This document shows positions 9,318 through 18,527 of a DNA stretch of 64,000 nucleotides, one piece after another. Location: contig NZ_PGTS01000002.1 in assembly GCF_002844235.1 (NCBI RefSeq), forward strand, positions 248,001 to 312,000, given 5' to 3'. Origin of the DNA: Thalassospira povalilytica. Its GTDB lineage: Bacteria > Pseudomonadota > Alphaproteobacteria > Rhodospirillales > Thalassospiraceae. Both the position numbers and the translations under genes were made by a program. Within the stretch, counting starts at the first letter, position 1; each line of letters opens with the position of its first letter. The notes beneath the pieces were generated by a model that did not search any database, had not been told where the DNA came from, and was given only the letters and a program-made list of their open reading frames with translations.

Positions 9318-10234
9318 AGATCCCCCGGCATGATGGAATAAAGTTCGTCAGGCTCGATCACCAGATCAAACAGAAGTTTGAGGCATACCGACAGGACCAG
9401 CAGCCCCAGAAGCGCACGCAGGTGTTCCGCCTTGAGCCGCGCACCGAACTGGGCGCCGAACTGGGCGCCGATCACACCACCGATCAGAAGCAGGATGGCC
9501 AGTGCAACGTCAACCGTCTGGGTCTGAACCGATTGCAGGAAGGTAACGTTGGCCGTGACAAAGATGATCTGAAACAGCGAAGTTCCGATCACCACCCCGG
9601 TCGGCATGCCCAGCAGATAAATCATCGCCGGAACCATGACAAAGCCGCCACCAACCCCCATCAAGGCGGTCAGCATGCCGACAAAGAACCCGACAGCCAG
9701 TGGCAAAAGCGCACTGATATACAGGCCCGAGCGATAAAACCGCATCTTGAAGGGCAGGCCGTGGATAAAGCTGTGCTGGTGTTTTTTTGATCGACGGATC
9801 GGGCCTTTGCGCCGGGTTCTGAAAATTGCCCGGGTTGCTTCAAGCAACATCATCCCGCCGATAATGCCAAGGAAGATGACATAGCAAAGAGAAATCACAA
9901 GGTCGATCTGACCCAGCGAACGCAACCAGGCAAAGACCCAGACACCAACCGTCGACCCGACAATACCGCCCGCCAGCAGCACAAGGCCCATCTTGATGTC
10001 AACATTGCCACGGCGCCAATGCGCAAACACGCCAGACACCGACGATGCGACAATCTGGTTCGCAGCTGTCGCCACAGATACAGCGGGGGGAATGCCATAA
10101 AAAATCAAAAGAGGGGTAATCAGAAAACCGCCGCCAACGCCGAACAGGCCGGACAAAAAGCCAACTCCGCCGCCCAGTCCCAAAATCAGAAATATATTTA
10201 CCGATATTTCGGCAATAGGGAGATAGATTTGCAT
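9314..10234 (-). CDS. TauE/SafE family sulfite/organosulfonate exporter
   Basis: This 306-residue integral membrane protein has about eight hydrophobic segments and the two TauE/SafE signature repeats: FLSGLFGVGGGFLITPLL near the N-terminus and FFVGMLTALMGVGGGFVMVP in the second half. Such proteins are thought to export sulfite or sulfonates. I start at the internal Met at 10234 (MQIYLPIAEISVN), where family members begin; the frame is open back to 10309 but the extra stretch is not membrane-like. It is divergent from a TusA-like gene, which suggests shared sulfur regulation. Confidence 0.86.
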   Translation of the reverse strand: MQIYLPIAEISVNIFLILGLGGGVGFLSGLFGVGGGFLITPLLIFYGIPPAVSVATAANQIVASSVSGVFAHWRRGNVDIKMGLVLLAGGIVGSTVGVWVFAWLRSLGQIDLVISLCYVIFLGIIGGMMLLEATRAIFRTRRKGPIRRSKKHQHSFIHGLPFKMRFYRSGLYISALLPLAVGFFVGMLTALMGVGGGFVMVPAMIYLLGMPTGVVIGTSLFQIIFVTANVTFLQSVQTQTVDVALAILLLIGGVIGAQFGAQFGARLKAEHLRALLGLLVLSVCLKLLFDLVIEPDELYSIMPGDL

Positions 10235-10303
10235 TGCGGGCAGGCTAACAGCGTTTGATTGATTGTTGTTTTTCAGTCTAACATATTGTGCAAATGCAAC
10301 AAT

Positions 10304-10315
10304 CGCCAATTGGCG
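10304..10315. promoter_or_regulatory. 12-base perfect palindrome between sulfur genes (candidate operator)
   Basis: CGCCAATTGGCG reads the same on both strands and lies in the short divergent gap between the exporter (start 10234) and the TusA-like gene (start 10356). Just before it, ATTGTGCAAATGCAACAAT (10286-10304) is a second, imperfect inverted repeat. Either could bind a regulator acting on both genes; no regulator is identified. Confidence 0.4.
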
Positions 10316-10355
10316 CTATATCAGACCGATTTCCGATTTTTTTATAAGGTCGTTC

Positions 10356-10607
10356 ATGTCGTCATCTTCAAGTGATAAATTTGATCTAATTCTCGATGCA
10401 CGAGGATTGATTTGTCCCATGCCAGTGCTTAAGGCGAAGAAATCCCTGCGTGATGTACCGGACGGGGGTGTTTTGAAAGTTCTGGCAACGGATCCCGGAT
10501 CCGTTGCGGATATGAAGTCTTTTTGTGAAATGACCGGCAATCGCCTGATTTCTTCGGATCAGGAAGACGATGTCTTTATCTATTTCATTGAAAAAACGGT
10601 TTCCTGA
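10356..10607 (+). CDS. TusA-like sulfurtransferase
   Basis: The 83-residue protein has the TusA/SirA signature LDARGLICPMPVLKAKKSL, with the CPxP cysteine that carries persulfide sulfur, and the downstream VLATDPGSVADM and FC segments of the fold. Such proteins relay sulfur for tRNA thiolation, molybdenum cofactor or sulfur oxidation. The ATG at 10356 is preceded by AAGG at a good distance, which decides the start over upstream in-frame codons. It is divergent from the TauE/SafE exporter pair, pointing to a sulfur-handling role. Confidence 0.9.
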   Translation: MSSSSSDKFDLILDARGLICPMPVLKAKKSLRDVPDGGVLKVLATDPGSVADMKSFCEMTGNRLISSDQEDDVFIYFIEKTVS

Positions 10608-10687
10608 CAATGGGTTGATGGTATTGCCACCAAGCGCCACGTTCGCATGCCACACCTGATTTATCCTGCCTTTTGAAAGAAATATCG

Positions 10688-11200
10688 ATGACCAGGACTT
10701 CCAGCGATCTGGAATGGATTGTTTGCCATTTTGACGCGATGACGCCCCACCAGGTTCACAGTCTGCTGCAATTGCGTCAGCAGATTTTTATCATCGAACA
10801 GGACTGTATTTTTCCTGAAATTGATGGCCTTGATCCGATCTGCACCCATCTTCTGGCTGTTGACAAGGCCAAAAACGGACGTGACGTTCTGGCCGCAGCA
10901 CGCATTGTTGCGCCCGGTGTTGATCCGGGACATGCCGAACAGGGCGACCGTCCAGCCATCGGGCGTGTGGTCACAAGCGAAAAACTGCGTGGGCAGGGGA
11001 TCGGGCGGAGCCTTATGGCCCGTGCGATCGATGTTTGCGCGCAGGAATTCGGGGGCAAGCCGATCTATCTGAATGCGCAGCTTTACCTGAAGGCATTCTA
11101 TCAAAGTCTTGGATTTGTTCAGTTTGGCGACGTCTATGAAGAAGACGGCATTCCCCATATCTGTATGGAACGCCCGGTCATGGACCAGGCGTCCCGATAA
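10688..11200 (+). CDS. ElaA-type GNAT acetyltransferase
   Basis: This 170-residue protein resembles ElaA: LLQLRQQIFIIEQDCIFPEIDG near the start and the acetyl-CoA loop GRVVTSEKLRGQGIGRSLM (R-G-Q-G-I-G) in the middle, then YLKAFYQSLGFVQFG at the end. It transfers an acetyl group from acetyl-CoA to an unknown acceptor. The ATG at 10688 is preceded by GAAAGA; a TTG at 10673 is an alternative. It is 80 bases downstream of the TusA-like gene and may be cotranscribed. Confidence 0.85.
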   Translation: MTRTSSDLEWIVCHFDAMTPHQVHSLLQLRQQIFIIEQDCIFPEIDGLDPICTHLLAVDKAKNGRDVLAAARIVAPGVDPGHAEQGDRPAIGRVVTSEKLRGQGIGRSLMARAIDVCAQEFGGKPIYLNAQLYLKAFYQSLGFVQFGDVYEEDGIPHICMERPVMDQASR

Positions 11201-11239
11201 TCAGATTATATGGAAATCAGCACCCGCGACGGGGGGATG

Positions 11240-12616
11240 TTAACGCAGCCCGGTGGTCGCCATACCGGTAAAGAATTCAAGCTGCCAGTTCATGTCATCT
11301 TCGCTTAGCGGGTATTGGTTGCCGTTGCGTGGATTAAGGGTCTGGCTTGGCGGTACGTGACCAAGCTTGACCTGAATCTTCACTGCAAGATCAGCCGGCA
11401 GGCCGGCCTTCCATGCCAGTGAAACGACACCCTTTGCCGAATGTGTATTCAGAACCTTGGTTACGGCTTCTGGCGGAATACCGGCCAGAACTGCAAGCGA
11501 TGCGCGGGCAAATTTGACGTCATTGGCCGCAAGGGCCTTGGCGACTTCCTTATCGGTCAGTTTTTTCTTTGCATGAAGGGCAAGGGCCTTTTCAAAGGCC
11601 GGTTCGCCGTCTTCTTCTGCTTCTTCGTTTGACGCGGCGTCGCCCGCAGAAGCCGGTTGGGCTTTTTCGCCCTTTTTGTTTTTGACCGATGGTGCGTTTT
11701 CGGCGGCGTCGTCGCGTTTTTCAAACTCGCCAGATGCGATACGGCGTTGAACCACTTCGCGAACGGCTTCAAGCTGATCTTTTTTTAGGTCCTTACGGCG
11801 TTCCAGTACGCTGATCAGGTTTTCGGCGACAAATCGCGCAAGTTTCCCGGCTGCGGTCGGCGGCAGTTTCGGACGGTTGACCAGCGGCTGGTGCCATTCC
11901 GGATAATCCGGTGCGCGGTCAATCAGCTGATCGAGCGTTTCTTCACGGATTTGTGCGGACTTGTTGCCAAGAAGGTGCGAAATCGCATCCTTGTCGCTGC
12001 TTGCTGCAATGGCATCGGCAAGTTTTTCGCCGACATTGCGCCGACGTGACACAAAGCTCAGTGCCCCGCGGCCAGAACTGCCTTCAATAATTTCCAGAAG
12101 ATCTTCTTCGGTCAGGACCGGGGAATACTGAAGGACAGGTCCGCAAACGACGCTTTCGGCATCGCGGGCAAGCTGCTGAATGATTGGTTGCGGGGCTTCG
12201 GCAATATCCTTGAGCGTCTCGGAAATGACCTGACGGACATGCACGGCCTGGTCACGTGCGAGCTTGTCGAGCGCCTCATAGGTCATGCGGCGCAATTTGT
12301 CGGTTTCGTTGGGGGTCAGACCCGCCGAAAGATGGGCGATTTTTTCAGCAAGGCTGCCACGGACGCTGTCATCGACGTCATCGGTCAGAAGGACATCGGC
12401 CTGAATCGGCGTTGCTTCGTTGGCCGCAATGTGACGACGCACCGAGGAATCATTGTCAGATGCCAGGAAATACAGGATTTCGGGCCGGGTGTCATGGCGC
12501 TGGGCAAGTTTGCCGCGCACATTGGCATCCGGGCTGGCGGCCATTTCCTTGGCTTCGTCATAGGTGATCGGGGTTTCGCGCCGCTTGGTGAATACCCGCT
12601 GTAAAAATCCCTTCAT
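11240..12616 (-). CDS. DUF2336-like helical-repeat protein
   Basis: The 458-residue soluble protein has repeated helical units with HEAT-like patterning over residues 20-300 (DANVRGKLAQRHDTRPEIL, DSSVRRHIAANEATPIQADV, DSVRGSLAEKIAHLS), which fits the alphaproteobacterial DUF2336 family. A charged, low-complexity linker (about 300-345) leads to a C-terminal helical domain. No catalytic motif is visible. It is the last gene of a leftward block with three c-di-GMP genes and starts 12 bases after the GGDEF protein's stop, so a scaffold or adaptor role in that signalling is a reasonable inference, not shown. Confidence 0.7.
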   Translation of the reverse strand: MKGFLQRVFTKRRETPITYDEAKEMAASPDANVRGKLAQRHDTRPEILYFLASDNDSSVRRHIAANEATPIQADVLLTDDVDDSVRGSLAEKIAHLSAGLTPNETDKLRRMTYEALDKLARDQAVHVRQVISETLKDIAEAPQPIIQQLARDAESVVCGPVLQYSPVLTEEDLLEIIEGSSGRGALSFVSRRRNVGEKLADAIAASSDKDAISHLLGNKSAQIREETLDQLIDRAPDYPEWHQPLVNRPKLPPTAAGKLARFVAENLISVLERRKDLKKDQLEAVREVVQRRIASGEFEKRDDAAENAPSVKNKKGEKAQPASAGDAASNEEAEEDGEPAFEKALALHAKKKLTDKEVAKALAANDVKFARASLAVLAGIPPEAVTKVLNTHSAKGVVSLAWKAGLPADLAVKIQVKLGHVPPSQTLNPRNGNQYPLSEDDMNWQLEFFTGMATTGLR

Positions 12617-12628
12617 TGGGCATTCCTC

Positions 12629-14377
12629 CTAATCTTCGATCTTTGCCGGCTCTTCCGAGCCGGGTGCGGCAGCGATGCCAAAGCGACCTTTTCCATGTTT
12701 CTTGACCTGATACATGGTTTGATCTGCGCGTTGTACAAGTTGCTGCAGGTTTTCTTTCGAACCTGGTTCATGAACAGCAATCCCGACCGATATTCCAAGC
12801 GGGTGGTCCTTGTCGCCCGAATACTGGCCAAGGATCGCGCTTTCCTTCATCAACAGCCGTGCGCGTCCCGAAGCCGCAGAAACATCGGCACCTTCGAGCC
12901 ACAGCACGAATTCGTCCCCGCCAAGACGGGCAATCAGATCGGCCGGGCGGACATTGTCCTGAAGAACACGGGTCAGGGCGAGGATAGCCTCGTCACCGGT
13001 CTGGTGACCGTGAATGTCATTGACCATCTTGAAGTTGTCCATATCGACATACATCAAGGCAGCCGGGGCGCGTTCACGCTGAAGACGGCTGTGGCGTCGT
13101 TTGAGTTCCTCGAAGAATGCGCGACGGTTCAAAAGCCCGGTCATCCCGTCGGTCCGTGACAGGGTCAGGATGCGTTCATGCTGGATGGCCTGTTCAATGG
13201 CAATGCCGACCTGATCGGATACTTCGGTCATGATGGCACGTTCGCCGTCAGTCGGTTCGGGGTGATCGGCGGAAAACAGGAAAATCACAGCGCCATTGTT
13301 GCGCTGATGATAATGGCAGCGCAGGGCATGAATACGATACTGGCCCATATGGGCATCAAAGGTATCGGTCGAATTTTGCAACTGGCTTAAGGCCTGTTTT
13401 GCAATGTGGCTGGCTTCGGGGTTTTCGTCGCCCGCTGCAATTTCAAGTTCATCTGTTTCATCATTGCGTTTGAAAATGATGCAGTTTGAACAGGCAAGGG
13501 CCCGCGTGCTGGCCTCTGACGCGCCCTTAAGAACCAGAAGCGGATCGATTTCATCACGCATGGTCCGCACGATATAGGTCATCAGGCGGTCGCGGTTTCG
13601 GGCTGTTGCGACTTCGCTTTCGCGGCGGCGCTGTTCGGTAATGTCATGGGCAAGCCCGCGCGTCCCGGTCCAGCGTCCATCGCGCGAATAAACCGGGGTC
13701 GAGGATACCGAAAGACAGGCATCCTTGCCGTTGGACCGGCGGAACCAGACCGGAACATCGCGCACGGCCTTCTGACTGCGAAACACATGTTCGCTGTCCT
13801 GATCGGCGGTATCGAGAAGAAAGTTTTGCGGAAACCGTCCGACAATATCATCGGCACGGTATCCCAGCGCACCGCGCGGCGACACGAAAATGAATTTCCC
13901 CGTGTCGTCGGTTTCCCATGCAAAGGCCGATGATACTTCGACAATGTCGCGGTAACGCTGGCGCGAGTCAATCAATGCTTCGCGAAGGTTGCGATCCATA
14001 CTGACATCACGCGGCAGGATCATCACCTGATTGTTGGTGGTCGGAAGGGCGGTCAGTTCGAGCGTCGCAGTGCCGCGCTGTACTTCAAATGTCATCATTT
14101 CGACGACCCCGCCCGGCGTGGTCAGGGTGCGGCGGATCAACTGATAGATTTCAGGGAACAGCCCGTCACGGATACCTTTGGCAAAGCCGACGGCATTCTT
14201 GTTGGCAAAAAGCGGCACACCATGTGAATCCATCACAATGACCGGTGCCTCGGCCTGTGCCATCACCTTGGGATCAAGGGTAAACACATCCGCATCATAT
14301 CTGGTCAGATCATCTTGCGGGTCGGTTGCGGCGGTTTTGGCATCAACGGGGGCATCAACAGGATGGCGCGGCGTCAT
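12629..14377 (-). CDS. Diguanylate cyclase with PAS and GAF-like sensor domains
   Basis: The 582-residue protein lacks membrane segments. It carries a PAS domain (about 35-125), a second PAS with PAC-like extension (about 140-255), a GAF-like region (about 265-395, VLKGASEASTRALACSNCIIF) and a C-terminal GGDEF domain. The active-site motif GGDEF is intact (about 486-490), and R-P-A-D five residues before it is a complete product-inhibition I-site. It should make c-di-GMP from GTP under control of a cytoplasmic signal. Its start codon overlaps the EAL gene's stop by four bases, so a synthase and a putative phosphodiesterase are coupled in translation. Confidence 0.9.
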   Translation of the reverse strand: MTPRHPVDAPVDAKTAATDPQDDLTRYDADVFTLDPKVMAQAEAPVIVMDSHGVPLFANKNAVGFAKGIRDGLFPEIYQLIRRTLTTPGGVVEMMTFEVQRGTATLELTALPTTNNQVMILPRDVSMDRNLREALIDSRQRYRDIVEVSSAFAWETDDTGKFIFVSPRGALGYRADDIVGRFPQNFLLDTADQDSEHVFRSQKAVRDVPVWFRRSNGKDACLSVSSTPVYSRDGRWTGTRGLAHDITEQRRRESEVATARNRDRLMTYIVRTMRDEIDPLLVLKGASEASTRALACSNCIIFKRNDETDELEIAAGDENPEASHIAKQALSQLQNSTDTFDAHMGQYRIHALRCHYHQRNNGAVIFLFSADHPEPTDGERAIMTEVSDQVGIAIEQAIQHERILTLSRTDGMTGLLNRRAFFEELKRRHSRLQRERAPAALMYVDMDNFKMVNDIHGHQTGDEAILALTRVLQDNVRPADLIARLGGDEFVLWLEGADVSAASGRARLLMKESAILGQYSGDKDHPLGISVGIAVHEPGSKENLQQLVQRADQTMYQVKKHGKGRFGIAAAPGSEEPAKIED

Positions 14378-16314
14378 AGGCTTCCTCCTGTTGCAGTCGA
14401 AATGTTCAAATCATTTTCTCCGGCGTCGGTATCGCACTTGCCCGACTGCAGTTTTTCAAAACACGCTTTGCTGCTGATCGTAACGGGCGGGCCAAGGTGA
14501 TAGCCTTGACCATAATCAATGCCCAGATCACGGACCATCTCATAACTGGCCTGATCATGGATCATTTCGGCAATGGTGTGGATGCCAAGATCATTGCAAA
14601 GAAGGGCCGTCGCCTTAAGGAAAGCACGTCCTTTGGGATTGGCAAGGGCGGTGCGCATGGCCCCGCCATCAAATTTGATGATATCGACGTCAAGCGCGCT
14701 CAAATATTCAAAGTTCGCAGCCCCGGCACCAAAATCATCAAGGCAGATTTCATGGCCGCGTTCGCGCAGCACCTGCAAGCCGTTATTGACGTCATCAAGA
14801 GCACGAATGCGCGATGTTTCGGTTACTTCAAACAGCACCCGGTGCGGCGCGATGTCATAACGATCCAGCAATTCCGCCAGAGCCGGAAGGAAGCCCGCCT
14901 GTTCAAGTGAATGGCCCGAAAGGTTGACGGCAACCGGATGGGGGATGTTTTGTGCATTGTCGCGCAAATGATCAAGAACCTTGCCGCACATCGCCAGATC
15001 AAATTCGGTAATCAGGCCGGTGCCCTCGGCAAAATGGATGATCTGATCAACCGCAAGCGGACTGTTTCCAATGTTGAAGCGTGCAAGGGCCTCAAAATGA
15101 TGCATTTCCTGGCTGCGCAAATGGACAATCGGTTGCAGGGCGACGGCAAATGACCCGTTTTCGACAATTTCCCGAAAAGCGCGCACCGATTTCAGTGTTT
15201 CATTGATCAGGTGCGGCAGGCTGGCCGAAAGACGCGCGGCAGTGACATCGTTCTGTGCCTTGCGCTGCATGCGATTAAGCGCATAGGCAACCGCGCGGGT
15301 AAGGTTGGTGTCGCGATCATTTTCGTCATTATCGGTATCGAAATGATGAATGTTGCGCGCACTTTCATAATCGCTGCCAAACAGGTCATTGGCGTTCTTT
15401 TGCCGGGTCGTCTTTTCGCCAGAACCGGGATTGTTGGTCAGGGATGCCAGCCCGCCACCGGCCGGGGCAGATGTGTCATCCTGTGTCCCGCCGGTCACCG
15501 GTTCTTCAAGATCGGCACGAAGCGCACTGGCATAGGCAACAATCCGTCGTTCAAGTTCAATCATCGGCTCGTCAACCGGATGAATTTTTGCCGACCGGCC
15601 AGGGGCAACAAGATCGGATGCGCTTAGTGATGACAGCCGTTTGGCCCCGATGCCGATCAGGCGTGCCAGTTCATTGGTCGCCGCTGTTTCCGCCTGTGAT
15701 CGCGATGCAGCCAGGTTTTCAAGAACCACCAGTGCTTCGCTGTGATACGACCCGGCATCCTTGTTGCTGAGAAGGGCGGTTTGCCGCGTTTCGGCCTGCT
15801 GATTCTGGCGGATGACCGCGTTTTGCAAAATGATGCGGTCAATCCCCGATCGTGCACGGGGACGAATGGCGCGATGACGGGCGGCGATGTAATAGCGGCT
15901 TGACGGATCGGCGATCATATAACCGCTTAGCGACAGCGGGACCGCTTCCTGAACGGGTTGATCGTCGGCTTCGCAAAGCTGGAAATCCAGATCGAGTTCT
16001 TCGAGGCGTTTGAGCCCGTTGCTTGTATGCAGATAGGCACGCAGAAGCGGGCGTTCCGATTTGACGACAATTTTTTCAAGTGCCTCGCCAATCAGTCGGT
16101 CCGGCGTACAGCCCAAAAGACTTTCGGTCGCACCGGCGACAAACAGGATATAGCCGTTTTCATCCACTTCCAGCAGCATGTCGGCCCAGCAAAACGCCAT
16201 GGCGGCCAAAAGGTCCTGGTCATTTGTTTCCGCAGAATAGCTGGTGCTGTCTGTCATTTGTGAACCGTCATTCTCAAGCCGCCTGATCATTCTTGTTGCA
16301 GCATTCGCCGCCAT
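14374..16314 (-). CDS. PAS-EAL c-di-GMP phosphodiesterase-like protein
   Basis: An N-terminal PAS domain (about 30-125) is followed by a long low-complexity linker and a C-terminal EAL domain (about 385-620). EAL motifs are largely present: FEALARF near 405, VNLSGHSL, EVTETS, LDDFGAGAANFEYL, IIKFDGG and YGQGYHLG near 601. The usual A-E-G-V-E motif reads AEMIH here, so the second Glu is lost, which may reduce activity. The start is uncertain: in-frame Mets at 16290 and 16257 (MTDSTSYSAETN) are alternatives to 16314, none with a strong ribosome binding site. It lies between two GGDEF genes in the same orientation. Confidence 0.85.
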   Translation of the reverse strand: MAANAATRMIRRLENDGSQMTDSTSYSAETNDQDLLAAMAFCWADMLLEVDENGYILFVAGATESLLGCTPDRLIGEALEKIVVKSERPLLRAYLHTSNGLKRLEELDLDFQLCEADDQPVQEAVPLSLSGYMIADPSSRYYIAARHRAIRPRARSGIDRIILQNAVIRQNQQAETRQTALLSNKDAGSYHSEALVVLENLAASRSQAETAATNELARLIGIGAKRLSSLSASDLVAPGRSAKIHPVDEPMIELERRIVAYASALRADLEEPVTGGTQDDTSAPAGGGLASLTNNPGSGEKTTRQKNANDLFGSDYESARNIHHFDTDNDENDRDTNLTRAVAYALNRMQRKAQNDVTAARLSASLPHLINETLKSVRAFREIVENGSFAVALQPIVHLRSQEMHHFEALARFNIGNSPLAVDQIIHFAEGTGLITEFDLAMCGKVLDHLRDNAQNIPHPVAVNLSGHSLEQAGFLPALAELLDRYDIAPHRVLFEVTETSRIRALDDVNNGLQVLRERGHEICLDDFGAGAANFEYLSALDVDIIKFDGGAMRTALANPKGRAFLKATALLCNDLGIHTIAEMIHDQASYEMVRDLGIDYGQGYHLGPPVTISSKACFEKLQSGKCDTDAGENDLNISTATGGSL

Positions 16315-16472
16315 TATCAGATAGCGATCTTACTAAGGATATGAAGGATTTGCACTTCATAAGCCAAAAAAAACGGGCAGCCACAAAAGATTGCCCCGAT
16401 AGCGGGAAAAATCGGCCCCCGAGACAGCTGTAAAGTCGTGAAAAGACTGGAAAGAATGCAACAAGGCGCGGC

Positions 16473-17192
16473 TTAGGCCGCGTCGTTGTCTTTTTTGGCC
16501 GGAATGGCTTTTTCACGTGCGGCATGCTTCTGGACATACATCGCCTGATCAGCGGCGCGAATCAGGTCGGAAATGTCACTTTTGGCATTATAAACCGTGT
16601 AGCCAAAGCTTGCCTTGATCGCCAATGCCTTTCCCTGCCAGATCAGCGGGAATCGCACGGTTGCCTGTTGAAGCTGTGCAATGCGTTTCTGGGCAGCTTC
16701 CGGGCTGCTTCCGGTCATCAGAATGGCGAATTCATCCCCGCCAAACCGTGCGACAAAGTCATCGGAACGGGTATGGGTACGCAGATTCTGTCCGAAATGG
16801 CGCAAAACAGCATCACCGGCGGCATGACCATGTTCGTCATTGATTTCCTTGAACCCGTCAAGGTCGGCAATCACCATCAAGCCGCGTTCGGCAGTGCGTG
16901 CTGCACGTGCCAATGCCTCGCGGGTACGCCGCATGAAACCACGGCGGTTATAAAGGCCGGTCAACTCGTCGGTTTCGACCATCAGTTCAAGTTGACGAAT
17001 GCGGTTCTGCTGCTGATCCAGGCGGTTTTGCATATCACGCGCCAGATCAACAAGAGTCGACAGAGCATTACTTTGCTCGGTAACCTCACTGGCGCGATTG
17101 TTAATCGCGGTCTGCTGCTGAAAATCAGCGGCAAGTTCCATGAGCAATTCTATCTGCGACTTTTCCATGTGCCGTCTTGTAATCAATGACAT
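16473..17192 (-). CDS. Diguanylate cyclase (coiled coil plus GGDEF)
   Basis: The 239-residue soluble protein has an N-terminal helical region likely to form a coiled coil (about 10-75) and a GGDEF domain. GGDEF is intact (about 150-154), and R-S-D-D lies five residues before it, giving an I-site; DELTGLYNRRGF begins the domain. It has no recognisable sensor domain, so activation probably depends on dimer state or a partner. An internal Met at 17168 is an alternative start. It is 158 bases upstream of the EAL gene; that gap has no visible feature. Confidence 0.9.
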   Translation of the reverse strand: MSLITRRHMEKSQIELLMELAADFQQQTAINNRASEVTEQSNALSTLVDLARDMQNRLDQQQNRIRQLELMVETDELTGLYNRRGFMRRTREALARAARTAERGLMVIADLDGFKEINDEHGHAAGDAVLRHFGQNLRTHTRSDDFVARFGGDEFAILMTGSSPEAAQKRIAQLQQATVRFPLIWQGKALAIKASFGYTVYNAKSDISDLIRAADQAMYVQKHAAREKAIPAKKDNDAA

Positions 17193-17314
17193 TGGATGGT
17201 GAAACCCTTAAAAGGATGTCTATCGTTGTATCGTTGATCGCGTTACAAGAACCTTAACGTGGCACGAAAGAATTTGTGTCCAAAGAGAATCGTTCACGCA
17301 CAGGAGAACGACCG

Positions 17315-17623
17315 ATGCAAAACCGGTTGATGGTTGGGTTTACTAAGAAAATTGCGGTAATTGGCATTGCGCTGGCGCTGTCTGCATGCTCATTCCTGCA
17401 AAAAGATAATTTTACCGTTGTTGGTGAAATTACGGATCACGGCAACGAATGTGTGACTTTCCGTGCCGAAGATGGAACGCTTTATGCGCTTGCCAACAAG
17501 GCAAGCCGATTCCGTCCGGGGGACAAGGTCCGTGTAACCGGACATATGGCATTGATGACGACCTGTACCGAAGCAACGACCCTGATCGTTGACAAGATCG
17601 TCATGCTGTCGCCAGGAAACTGA
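17315..17623 (+). CDS. Small lipoprotein of unknown function
   Basis: This is a 102-residue protein with a lipoprotein signal: positively charged start, hydrophobic segment IAVIGIALAL and lipobox LSAC with Cys25 as the lipidated residue. The mature part (VVGEITDHGNECVTFRAEDG, then FRPGDKVRVTGHMA) looks like a small beta-barrel, OB-like fold; a DUF5818-type assignment is possible but from memory only. Start at 17315 is decided by AGGAGA 9 bases upstream. It is convergent with the SPOR gene and stands alone. Confidence 0.72.
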   Translation: MQNRLMVGFTKKIAVIGIALALSACSFLQKDNFTVVGEITDHGNECVTFRAEDGTLYALANKASRFRPGDKVRVTGHMALMTTCTEATTLIVDKIVMLSPGN

Positions 17624-17685
17624 GCCGCAAAAAAAAAATCAGAATATTGTGCCAACCATTGGTGCCTGCGATCGCTTTTGATCGC

Positions 17686-18525
17686 TCAGCGATGGGATGC
17701 AAAGCAATCGGTGCCGTCAGCTTTCAGCTGGCGGCATTGTTGTTTGGCACCATCAAAGGTGGCAAAGCCGGTCAGTTGAAGCCGGTGATAAACCCCTTTA
17801 ACGCCAAGATTGGCAGAGACGATCTGTTTGGTGTGCGATTTTGACAGGGTGGGGTAACGCACCAAGAAACTTGCCCAGTAACTTTCAGCCGAAATCGTGT
17901 CACGAAAAGCACCCAGCTGGATCAGATAGCGCCCGTTTGGATCATGCTTTGCCGTTTCGGGCGGCGTCACGGTCGGTTGCGCGGCGCGCGTTGCAACAAC
18001 CGTATCTATAACCTGCTTTGCGGGAGCCGTCGTCGCTGTTTGGTGGCTGGTTGCCACGGGTGCGGGATTGGCGGTGTTGTTTGTCGCCGCCGGTGGTTTG
18101 GTTATGACGGTGGTGGCTGCTGGCGTCGGCTTGTCGGGTGTTTTGCGGACTGTCGCCGGGCGCGCTCTGCTTGGCGTTGTGCCGGTAAGTTCTTGATAAT
18201 ACTGATTGGCAAGTGACGGGATGTCCGCGTCATCAATGACGGTATCACTGGCCGGGATCGTTCCCGGAAGCAGGCTGAGCGGTTGATTGCGCAAGACCGG
18301 TTGTGATGCATGGGCGGGAAGATCATTCGGGATGATGTCCGCCCCGGTTGGGAATTCGGTCATTTCGCTGGTTTGTGCCGCTACGTCGGAAATGACCGTG
18401 ACATTCAAGGCCAGCAACGCAACCAGACCAATCAAAGAAAAAAGACCACCCCGCCGATCAAAATTGCCAGAAGCATGCGGCATGGCTGCCGCATTGTCTG
18501 GCTGATCGTGGAGTGGTCCTTTCAT
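17686..18525 (-). CDS. SPOR-domain membrane protein
   Basis: The 279-residue protein has a cytoplasmic N-terminus of about 27 residues, one transmembrane helix (about 28-46, FSLIGLVALLALNVTVI), a long Pro/Thr/Ala-rich periplasmic linker and a C-terminal SPOR domain (about 200-275, GRYLIQLGAFRDTISAESYW). SPOR domains bind denuded peptidoglycan glycans, often at division sites. It starts three bases before the end of the Lon-like gene's reading, in the same orientation, so the two are probably cotranscribed; no functional connection is known. Confidence 0.85.
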   Translation of the reverse strand: MKGPLHDQPDNAAAMPHASGNFDRRGGLFSLIGLVALLALNVTVISDVAAQTSEMTEFPTGADIIPNDLPAHASQPVLRNQPLSLLPGTIPASDTVIDDADIPSLANQYYQELTGTTPSRARPATVRKTPDKPTPAATTVITKPPAATNNTANPAPVATSHQTATTAPAKQVIDTVVATRAAQPTVTPPETAKHDPNGRYLIQLGAFRDTISAESYWASFLVRYPTLSKSHTKQIVSANLGVKGVYHRLQLTGFATFDGAKQQCRQLKADGTDCFASHR

Positions 18526-18527
18526 TG

